Below, in pieces: positions 1 to 5,461 of a DNA stretch of 5,925 bases. The notes under the pieces were generated by a model. That model did not search any database, was not told the DNA's origin, and saw only the letters and a program-made list of their open reading frames with translations. How positions within the stretch are numbered: position 1 is the first letter of the stretch; each line of letters starts with the position of its first letter. Both the position numbers and the translations under genes were made by a program. The DNA comes from an uncultured Phycisphaerales bacterium. GTDB taxonomy: Bacteria; Planctomycetota; Phycisphaerae; Phycisphaerales; UBA1924. The stretch lies in assembly GCA_937879825.1 (NCBI GenBank), contig CALFMQ010000454.1, forward strand, positions 1-5,925, written 5' to 3'.

Positions 1-1952
1 ACAACCGGATCTTTGCGGTGGTCGAGGCGCTGCGGCAGGGGTACACGGTGGAGCGGATTCACGAGCTGAGCCACATCGACCCGTGGTTCCTGCAGAAGAT
101 CGAGCGCGTGGTGGCGCTGGGGCGGTTGCTCGAGGCGAAGCGCGGCGAGGGGGTGGCGGAGATCGGGGAGCGCTTGCTGCGCGAGTGCAAGCGGACGGGC
201 TTCAGCGACGGGCAGATCTGCGCGCTGACGGGCGCTACTGACGCGGATGTGCGCGCCGAGCGGATCGCGCACGGGATCCGGCCCGCGATCCGGCAGATCG
301 ACACACTGGCGGGCGAGTACCCGGCGAAAACGAACTACCTGTACCTGTCCTACGACGGTGTGGAGGACGATGTCGCGCTGCCGGTGGAGAAGTCGGTGAT
401 CGTGCTGGGTTCGGGCGCGTACCGGATCGGGTGCAGCGTTGAGTTCGACTGGTGCTGCGTGAACACGGTGCGGTCGCTCCGGAAGCTGGGCTATCGCACG
501 GTGATGATCAACTACAACCCCGAGACGGTGAGCACGGACTACGACGAGTCGGACCTGCTGTTCTTCGATGAGATCAGCCAGGAGACGGTGCGGGAGATTT
601 ATGAGCGTGTCGGGGCGATGGGTGTGGTGGTGTCGATGGGCGGGCAGATTCCCAATAATCTGGCGCTCAAGCTGCACCGGCACGGCGTGCGCGTGCTCGG
701 CACGACGCCCGAGAGCATCGACAACGCGGAGGATCGGCACAAGTTCTCGAAACTGCTTGATGAGCTGGACATCGATCAGCCGGAATGGCGCGAGCTGACG
801 ACGGAGGACGCGGCGCTGTCGTTCGCGGAAGAGGTGGGGTACCCGGTGCTGATCCGGCCGTCGTATGTATTGTCGGGGGCGGCGATGGCGGTGGCGGCGA
901 GCGACAAGGAGCTGCGGAAGTATCTGCACGACGCGACGCTTGTCTCGCCCGAGCACCCGATCGTGATGAGCAAGTTCCTAGAGAACGCGAAGGAGATCGA
1001 GTACGACGCGGTGGCGCGGGACGGCGAGATCATTGTGTATGCGATCAGCGAGCATGTGGAGAACGCGGGCGTGCATTCGGGCGATGCGACGCTGGTGTTC
1101 CCGCCGCAGCGGACTTATCTGGAGACGATCCGGCAGATCAGAAAGATCGCGACGAAGGTGGCGCAGCGGCTCAAGATCAACGGGCCGTTCAACTTCCAGT
1201 TCATCGCCAAGGACAACGCGGTGAAAGTGATCGAGTGCAACCTGCGGGCGTCGCGGAGTTTCCCGTTTGTGTCGAAGGTGCTCAAGCAGAACTTCATCGA
1301 TCTGGCGACGAAGGTCATCATGGGCGAGAAGGTGGAGAAGCCGCCCAAGACGGCGTTCGAGTTGAATCATGTTGGCGTGAAGGCGCCGCAGTTCTCGTTT
1401 ACGCGATTGCAGGGCGCGGACCCGACGCTGGGCGTGGAGATGGCGTCGACTGGCGAGGTGGCGTGCATCGGCGACGACTTCAACGAGGCGTTCCTGAAGG
1501 CGCTGATCAGCGTGGGGTATCGCTTGCCGGTGAAGTCGATGCTCTTGAGCGTCGGGCCGATCGAGGCGAAGGCGGAGTTGTTGTCGGGCGCGAAGCGTTT
1601 ACGCGATCACGGGATCAAGATGTACGCGACCGAGGGCACGGCGAAGATGCTCGCGGACGAGGGGTTCGATGTGACGCGGGTGGCGTGGCCCATGGTCAAC
1701 GGCGCGCCCGCTGCGGAAGGCGGCGTGGCGACGGCGGTGGACCGGATCCGGGACCACGAGGTCGATCTGGTGATCAACATCCCGAGCAATGACCGCGTGG
1801 ATGAGTTGACGAACGGGTATGTGATCCGGCGGGCCGCGGTGGACTTCAATGTGCCGCTGATCACGAACCGACAGATCGCGCAGCGGTTCATCGAGGCGGT
1901 GACGCGGACGGACGCGGCGTCGATGGCGATGAAGGCGTGGGACGAGTATTGA
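1..1952 (+). CDS. carB: Carbamoyl-phosphate synthase large subunit, C-terminal part (5' end outside window)
   Basis: CarB makes carbamoyl phosphate from bicarbonate, two ATP and ammonia supplied by the CarA glutaminase subunit, feeding arginine and pyrimidine synthesis in the cytoplasm. The first whole codon is at 3. The 649 residues present start inside the oligomerisation domain (IDPWFL near 78-95), so about 420 of the usual ~1070 residues are missing. Next comes the carbamoyl-phosphate ATP-grasp domain: VLGSGAYRIG (near 400-430), NPETVSTDYD (near 517-550), RPSYVLSGAAM, ENAGVHSGD (the Glu and Asp match E. coli ornithine-site residues E783 and D791) and IECNLRASRSFPFVSK. The C-terminal MGS-like allosteric domain includes STGEV, ATEGT (1626-1640) and VIRRAAVDF, ending at TGA 1950-1952. 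The sequence reads closer to animal CAD/CPS1 than to E. coli CarB, including Trp at the UMP-binding Lys993 position. The methylase gene starts 19 bp downstream. The identification is secure. Confidence 0.97.
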   Translation, partial: NRIFAVVEALRQGYTVERIHELSHIDPWFLQKIERVVALGRLLEAKRGEGVAEIGERLLRECKRTGFSDGQICALTGATDADVRAERIAHGIRPAIRQIDTLAGEYPAKTNYLYLSYDGVEDDVALPVEKSVIVLGSGAYRIGCSVEFDWCCVNTVRSLRKLGYRTVMINYNPETVSTDYDESDLLFFDEISQETVREIYERVGAMGVVVSMGGQIPNNLALKLHRHGVRVLGTTPESIDNAEDRHKFSKLLDELDIDQPEWRELTTEDAALSFAEEVGYPVLIRPSYVLSGAAMAVAASDKELRKYLHDATLVSPEHPIVMSKFLENAKEIEYDAVARDGEIIVYAISEHVENAGVHSGDATLVFPPQRTYLETIRQIRKIATKVAQRLKINGPFNFQFIAKDNAVKVIECNLRASRSFPFVSKVLKQNFIDLATKVIMGEKVEKPPKTAFELNHVGVKAPQFSFTRLQGADPTLGVEMASTGEVACIGDDFNEAFLKALISVGYRLPVKSMLLSVGPIEAKAELLSGAKRLRDHGIKMYATEGTAKMLADEGFDVTRVAWPMVNGAPAAEGGVATAVDRIRDHEVDLVINIPSNDRVDELTNGYVIRRAAVDFNVPLITNRQIAQRFIEAVTRTDAASMAMKAWDEY

Positions 1953-1971
1953 TGGGCGGCGGGGGTGAGGC

Positions 1972-3060
1972 GTGATCAAGTACATCGGGTCCAAGCGGAT
2001 GCTGATGCCGGTGATCCTTGACGCCGTTCGTCGGGCTAGCGGTGCGCGGACGGTTGTTGACCTGTTCTCGGGGACCTCGCGGGTGGGGCACGCGCTGAAG
2101 GGCGCGGGGTATCGCGTTGTGTCGAACGATCACAACGCGTATGCGCACACGCTGGCGCGGTGCTATGTGCAGGCGGACGCGGAGGATGTGCTGGCGGACG
2201 CGGGGCGGCTGGTGCGCGAGTTCAATGGGCTGAACGGGGAGCCGGGGTACTTCACGGAGACATTTTGCGAGCGGTCGCGGTATTTCCAGCCGAAGAACGG
2301 CGCTCGGATCGACGCGATCCGGGAGGCGATCGCGCGGAAGGGTCTAGAGCCGGAGTTGGAGTCGGTGATGCTGGTGTCGCTGATGGAGGCGGCGGACCGG
2401 GTGGACTCGACGACGGGGCTGCAGATGGCGTACCTCAAGAAGTGGGCGCCGCGGGCGTTCAACGATCTGGAGTTGCGCGTGCCGGAGGTGCTGCCGCGCT
2501 CGGCGCACGGCAAGGGGGAGGCGCACTGCATGGAGGCGGTGGAGGCGGCGCGGGCACTGGAGGGGGATGTGGCGTACATCGATCCGCCGTACAACCAGCA
2601 CTCGTACTTGGGGAACTACCACATCTGGGAGTCGCTCGTTCGATGGGACAAGCCCGAGGTGTACGGCGTGGCGTGCAAGCGCGTGGACGTGCGCGAGCGG
2701 AAGAGCGAGTTCAACTCGCGGCCGCGGTTTGCGGGGGCGATGCGGGAACTGCTCGATGCGGTGCGGGCGCCGGTGCTAATCGTGTCGTTCAATAACGAGG
2801 GGTACCTGTCGCGCGATGAGATGGAGTCGATGCTGGGCGGGTTGTGGGAAGGGGAGGGAGGGGGGGCGCGGGTGACAACGATCGAAAACGACTTCAAGCG
2901 GTATGTGGGCGCGCAGATCGGGATCCACAACCTGAAGGGCGAGCGGGTCGGGAAGGTGAGCCACCTGCGGAACAAGGAGTTCCTGTATGTGGTGTCGCGC
3001 GAGGACCTGAGCGATCGCCTTGAGGCGGCGACGACCCAATACGAGATGTTCGCGGGTTAG
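1972..3060 (+). CDS. D12-class (Dam-like) adenine-specific DNA methyltransferase, apparently solitary
   Basis: This 362-residue protein is predicted to transfer methyl from S-adenosylmethionine to N6 of adenine in a DNA target that cannot be read from sequence. Motif order is that of the alpha (D12/Dam) group: motif X at the N-terminus (KYIGSKR, residues 3-9), motif I DLFSGTSRVG (30-39), an acidic ND (52-53), then catalytic motif IV DPPYN (204-208). Residues 209-223 (QHSYLGNYHIWESLV), VSFNNEGY (271-278) and KRYVGAQIGIHN (309-320) look like family-conserved blocks and may include target-recognition elements (inference). The GTG start is the first possible one: an in-frame TGA lies at 1966-1968, and motif X begins two codons later. 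The purine-rich stretch 1961-1970 is a close-set ribosome site. It follows carB by 19 bp, so co-transcription is likely. The TAG stop overlaps the stop of the convergent msrBA gene. No endonuclease gene is visible. A G-rich tract lies at codons 292-298. Confidence 0.92.
   Translation: MIKYIGSKRMLMPVILDAVRRASGARTVVDLFSGTSRVGHALKGAGYRVVSNDHNAYAHTLARCYVQADAEDVLADAGRLVREFNGLNGEPGYFTETFCERSRYFQPKNGARIDAIREAIARKGLEPELESVMLVSLMEAADRVDSTTGLQMAYLKKWAPRAFNDLELRVPEVLPRSAHGKGEAHCMEAVEAARALEGDVAYIDPPYNQHSYLGNYHIWESLVRWDKPEVYGVACKRVDVRERKSEFNSRPRFAGAMRELLDAVRAPVLIVSFNNEGYLSRDEMESMLGGLWEGEGGGARVTTIENDFKRYVGAQIGIHNLKGERVGKVSHLRNKEFLYVVSREDLSDRLEAATTQYEMFAG
2846..2866 (+). other. G-run cluster (G-quadruplex-type motif with a 7-G tract) inside the methylase gene
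   Basis: Four G runs of 3, 4, 3 and 7 bases are separated by AA, A and A, which fits the canonical G-quadruplex pattern on the coding strand. It encodes a Gly/Glu-rich linker (residues 292-298) between VSFNNEGY and KRYVGAQIG. Loss of one G from the run at 2860-2866 would bring TGA 2873-2875 into frame. Gain of one G would shift the frame until a TGA near 3020. The pattern is seen directly; any folding or phase-variable role is inference, and runs like this also arise by chance in GC-rich genes. Confidence 0.5.
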
Positions 3061-4142
3061 GGCGTGGGGATCTGGCAGGAGCCGCCGTGCTTGAGGTGGT
3101 AGTCCTGGTGATATTCCTCGGCCTCGTAGAACTTGGGCGCGGGCTCGATCTGCGTGACGATCTTGCGGGACTTGAAGCGGTCCGAGTTCTGGGCTTCGGC
3201 GATGTACGCCTTTGCCTGAGCGAGTTGTTCGTCGCTGGTGGTGAAGATGGCGCTGCGGTACTGGTCGCCGATGTCCGGGCCTTGGCGGTTGAGCGTGGTG
3301 GGGTCGTGGATCTTGAAGAAAACCTCCAAAAGACTCCGGTAGGTGACTCGCTTGGGGTCGAACACGACGCGGACCGACTCGGCGTGGCCCGTGTCGGAGT
3401 AGCAGACCTGTTTGTAGGTGGGATTGTTGACGGTGCCGCCCTGATAGCCGGAGACGGCGTCGATGACACCGGGCACGGCCTGGAAGCGGTCCTCGACGCC
3501 CCAGAAGCAGCCGCCGGCGAAGTAGGCGGTCTCGGTGGCGACGGGCATTGAGTCGGCCGGGAGGTCCTCGCCCTTCTCGAAGAAGGTCAGGGACTCGGAG
3601 TTGAGGCAATAGCGGAGGCCGGTGGGATTGGGGCCGTCGTGGAACAAGTGTCCGAGGTGACCGGTGCAGCGTGCGCAGAGGATTTCGACGCGCCGCATTC
3701 CCAGCGAGTTGTCGGACTCGTAATGAATGTGGTCCTTGTCGAAGGGTTTGAAGAATGAAGGCCATCCGGAGCCGGAGTCGAACTTGGAGTCGGAGGAGAA
3801 GAGCGGCAGGCCGCAGAGCGCGCAGGCGTAGAAGCCCTCCTTGTGGTTGTCGAGGAGGTTGCCGCAGAACGCCTGCTCGGTGCCCTTGTTGAGGAGGACG
3901 CGGCGTTGCTCGTCGGTGAGTTTCTCGGCGCGGGTCCGGATCTGGTCGGAGGTGAGGGGCGTGATGTCGTAGGCGCTCTTGGAGTATCTGGGCTTGTTGG
4001 CCATGTCGTCGGTGGCTCCGAGTGTTGAGAAGTCGATGTCGTCCATGCCGCCGCCGATGCCGGGTTGCAGGTTGAGGGCCAGAGTGCCGGCGGTGATGGC
4101 GGTCGAGGCGATGAAGAGGATGGCGGCGGGGATGGGTCGCAT
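3057..4142 (-). CDS. msrBA: Bifunctional peptide-methionine sulfoxide reductase, MsrB-MsrA fusion with N-terminal export signal
   Basis: The protein reduces both methionine-sulfoxide epimers in damaged proteins: the MsrB domain acts on R and the MsrA domain on S. From ATG 4142 it has 361 residues. Residues 1-23 (MRP, then a hydrophobic stretch to about Leu23) resemble a Sec signal or a membrane anchor. No lipobox Cys is present, so an extracytoplasmic location is inferred. The MsrB domain spans about 58-188, with zinc pairs C107/C110 and C156/C159 and nucleophile C179 in RYCLN. The usual resolving-Cys position (SGCGWPSF) is Ser125, and C93 in AFCGN probably substitutes. The MsrA domain spans about 203-357, with nucleophile C212 in GCFWGVE, GDQYRS (292-297), EYHQDY (343-348) and C-terminal C356 as likely resolving Cys. 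This start is preferred over a further in-frame ATG 60 bases upstream because GGAG lies 9 nt before it and the signal begins there. The TAA stop overlaps the methylase stop. Confidence 0.95.
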   Translation of the reverse strand: MRPIPAAILFIASTAITAGTLALNLQPGIGGGMDDIDFSTLGATDDMANKPRYSKSAYDITPLTSDQIRTRAEKLTDEQRRVLLNKGTEQAFCGNLLDNHKEGFYACALCGLPLFSSDSKFDSGSGWPSFFKPFDKDHIHYESDNSLGMRRVEILCARCTGHLGHLFHDGPNPTGLRYCLNSESLTFFEKGEDLPADSMPVATETAYFAGGCFWGVEDRFQAVPGVIDAVSGYQGGTVNNPTYKQVCYSDTGHAESVRVVFDPKRVTYRSLLEVFFKIHDPTTLNRQGPDIGDQYRSAIFTTSDEQLAQAKAYIAEAQNSDRFKSRKIVTQIEPAPKFYEAEEYHQDYHLKHGGSCQIPTP

Positions 4143-4151
4143 CGTGAATGG

Positions 4152-4155
4152 CTCC
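4152..4155 (-). promoter_or_regulatory. Ribosome binding site that fixes the msrBA start
   Basis: On the minus strand GGAG lies 9 nt before ATG 4142-4140. The alternative start at 4202 would add 20 residues (MAPAAPVCKDSG...) ahead of the hydrophobic signal and would spoil a normal signal-peptide arrangement. I see no convincing -35/-10 pair in the 93 bp between this gene and the SRPBCC stop, so the promoter is unknown. Confidence 0.6.
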
Positions 4156-4235
4156 GGTGCCCGGTGTCCTGAATCTTTGCAGACTGGGGCGGCGGGGGCC
4201 ACCCGTCTTGTGGGTCAACCTCGCAACATCGAGGA

Positions 4236-4751
4236 TTATTCCGGTGGTCGGGTGCGATCGGGCGGGGCGAAGATTTCCCGGACGGTGTCCCGGCGGAACT
4301 CGAAGATGGCGCGGAGGTCGCGCTCGATGAGCATCCGGTTGGCCGCTCGTCCGAGAGGGCCGAGCGGCGGGCGGTAGCGGACGGTGTCGGCCATGCGGGT
4401 CGCATTGTCGATTGACCGGAATGTGTGGGTGTGGATCCACACGGAGTAGGGACCTCTGAGCTGCGTGTCCTCGAACTCGTGGGGCGGGTTCCAACTTGTG
4501 ATACGTGTTCGCCATCGCATCGGGAAGCCGCGGAGCGAGATTCGGTAATCGATCAAGGCGCCCTCGCGCATGTCGATGGGCGGCGGCGTCAGGATGCGGA
4601 ACCGCAGATTGGGCGGCGTGATTCGCTGGAGGTTGTGCGCATCGGCGAAGAACTGGAAGACTTCGTCGAGCGGGCGCGGGATGTCCTGCTCGGCGTGGAG
4701 CCGGTAGTCGCGCCCGTCGCGATCGAATGAGATTCGGTCGGTTGTGGTCAT
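4236..4751 (-). CDS. SRPBCC-fold ligand-binding protein (COG4276-like)
   Basis: This 171-residue cytoplasmic protein of the SRPBCC (START/Bet v1-like) superfamily shows no signal peptide or membrane segment. Members enclose a hydrophobic ligand in a helix-grip cavity; the ligand here is unknown. The pattern fits the stand-alone SRPBCC group: EVFQFFADAHNLQRITPP (30-47), a Gly-Ala-Leu-Ile-Asp-Tyr strand (64-69), MRWRTRI (78-84), FEDTQLRGPYSVWIHTHTF (93-111), MADTVRYRPPLG (120-131) and a C-terminal helix IFEFRRDTVREIF (149-161). Length is typical. ATG 4751 is the only sensible start, since the next in-frame Met (residue 61) lies inside the domain and the codons upstream run through the terminator hairpin into the VOC gene's tail. 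No Shine-Dalgarno is present because the terminator's T tract ends one base before the ATG. Transcription from its own promoter, a leaderless message or read-through are all possible. Confidence 0.85.
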   Translation of the reverse strand: MTTTDRISFDRDGRDYRLHAEQDIPRPLDEVFQFFADAHNLQRITPPNLRFRILTPPPIDMREGALIDYRISLRGFPMRWRTRITSWNPPHEFEDTQLRGPYSVWIHTHTFRSIDNATRMADTVRYRPPLGPLGRAANRMLIERDLRAIFEFRRDTVREIFAPPDRTRPPE

Positions 4752-4752
4752 G

Positions 4753-4778
4753 AAAAAACGCCCGAGTCTACGGGCGTT
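4753..4778 (-). terminator. Rho-independent terminator after the VOC gene
   Basis: Read on the minus strand, AACGCCCG - TAGACT - CGGGCGTT forms a perfect 8-bp GC-rich stem with a 6-nt loop, followed by T residues (six in a row counting the last two stem bases). The stem begins 26 nt after the VOC stop codon. On the plus strand no T tract follows the stem, so termination is expected for minus-strand transcription only. The tract ends one base before the SRPBCC ATG. Confidence 0.85.
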
Positions 4779-4804
4779 GATTCGCTGGGATCGGGTTGTC
4801 GGAT

Positions 4805-5281
4805 TCAGCCCTGTGAGAACATCTTGGCGGCGCCTTCCATCATCTGCTCGGGGGTGAGGTCGGCGATGTGGGTGGCGAAGGACCAGAGATGGCCGAAGGG
4901 GTCCTGCACCTGGCCGTAGCGGTCGCCCCAGAACATGTCCTGCGCGGGCATGGTGACGGTCGCGCCGGCCTTGGTTGCTTTCTCGATGGCCTTGTCGCAG
5001 TTCTCGGTGTAGACATGCATGGTGATGGGCGTCGCGCCGAGTGCCTTGGGATGGCGGGGCTTGCCGCCGCACCATTCGGGGAAGTCGTCGGCGATCATGA
5101 CGATGGAGTTACCGATTTTGATCTCGGCGTGCATGAGTTTGCCCGAGCCGTCGGGCGAGTCCATGCGGCAGATCTCCTCGGCTCCGAAGGCCTTCTTGTA
5201 GAAATCGATCGCCTTGGCGGCGCCGTCGATGCAGAGGTGGGCGGTGACGGTGTGGAAGCCGTCGGGGATGGGCTTGGTCAT
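4805..5281 (-). CDS. VOC-superfamily protein (glyoxalase/bleomycin-resistance fold, PhnB-like)
   Basis: This 158-residue cytoplasmic protein is built from two beta-alpha-beta-beta-beta repeats of the vicinal-oxygen-chelate fold. The first repeat has HTVTAHLCIDGAAKAIDFYK (10-29), AFGAEE (31-36) and LMHAEIKIGNSIVMIADD (49-66). The second has PITMHVYTENCDKAIEKA (85-102), AGATVTMPAQDMFWGDRYG (105-123) and the signature DPFGHLWSFATH (127-138), with tail DLTPEQM. Candidate metal or substrate residues are H10, H51/E53, H89 and H131, assigned by position only. Members include glyoxalases, dioxygenases and antibiotic-binding proteins, and many PhnB-like ones have no known substrate, so none is assigned. 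ATG 5281 is chosen because GGGAG lies 7 nt upstream and the conserved domain starts a few residues in; the longer open frame beyond it is antisense to the DinB gene. A terminator follows, so it is probably monocistronic. It is divergent from the DinB gene. Confidence 0.9.
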   Translation of the reverse strand: MTKPIPDGFHTVTAHLCIDGAAKAIDFYKKAFGAEEICRMDSPDGSGKLMHAEIKIGNSIVMIADDFPEWCGGKPRHPKALGATPITMHVYTENCDKAIEKATKAGATVTMPAQDMFWGDRYGQVQDPFGHLWSFATHIADLTPEQMMEGAAKMFSQG

Positions 5282-5288
5282 GTGTGGT

Positions 5289-5293
5289 CTCCC
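5289..5293 (-). promoter_or_regulatory. Ribosome binding site of the VOC gene
   Basis: GGGAG on the minus strand sits 7 nt before ATG 5281-5279. It decides the start in a frame that otherwise stays open for over 200 more codons upstream. Confidence 0.7.
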
Positions 5294-5367
5294 GGAAGGG
5301 GGTTCGTATCGCCCGCGACGTGCGGGGCTTGGTTGATTGGCCAAGGTAGCAGGGCGGGTGCGGAATC

Positions 5368-5390
5368 GGAATACTGAATCCCGGTATTCC
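5368..5390. promoter_or_regulatory. Operator-like inverted repeat
   Basis: GGAATAC - 9 nt - GTATTCC is a perfect 7-bp dyad in the divergent intergenic region. A further GGAAT at 5362-5366 and a GAAT at 5376-5379 lie in direct orientation beside the left arm. The arms are about one and a half helical turns apart centre to centre, and no T tract follows, so a regulator-binding site is likelier than a terminator. No regulator gene is in the window, so this is inference. Confidence 0.35.
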
Positions 5391-5448
5391 TCGTTTGTCG
5401 GGCGCTGGGGCGGTCGAGGGGGACTTAAGCCGTAGTATTCGGCGATTG

Positions 5449-5454
5449 AAGGAG
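5449..5454 (+). promoter_or_regulatory. Strong ribosome binding site of the DinB-family gene
   Basis: AAGGAG lies 7 nt before ATG 5462-5464. It is the best Shine-Dalgarno in the window and fixes the start of the downstream gene. Confidence 0.75.
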
Positions 5455-5461
5455 CCAATCC

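Larger units (their letters stand above)
5282..5461. promoter_or_regulatory. Divergent intergenic region between the VOC and DinB genes
   Basis: These 180 bp must hold the start signals of both diverging genes. They contain the two ribosome binding sites, an inverted repeat at 5368-5390 and a weaker one, CTTGG-8 nt-CCAAG, at 5328-5345. I could not find a convincing -35/-10 pair with normal spacing on either strand. The AT-richer bases at 5363-5390 and around 5432-5440 are the likeliest promoter parts. Confidence 0.5.

Noticed and set aside
785..1792. 335-codon open frame on the plus strand inside carB
   Set aside because: It is a +1 shadow of carB with Gly/Arg/Ala-rich low-complexity translation and no recognisable domain.
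1974..1977. GATC overlapping the methylase start codon as a possible self-regulation site
   Set aside because: The enzyme's target is not known to be GATC, and GATC is frequent in this window because of common ATC and GAT codons.
4202..4222. TTGACC on the minus strand as a -35 box for msrBA
   Set aside because: No acceptable -10 element lies 16-18 bases downstream; the nearest AT-rich hexamer is about 35 bases away.
4219..4234. Hairpin CCTCG-6 nt-CGAGG just after the SRPBCC stop
   Set aside because: The stem is only 5 bp and TTGACC rather than a T tract follows on the minus strand, so it cannot be supported as an intrinsic terminator.
2776..4515. 579-codon open frame on the minus strand
   Set aside because: It overlaps msrBA in another frame and runs into the methylase and SRPBCC genes. 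Its translation is low-complexity Arg/Pro/His-rich, typical of a GC-rich shadow, while the msrBA frame has full catalytic motifs.
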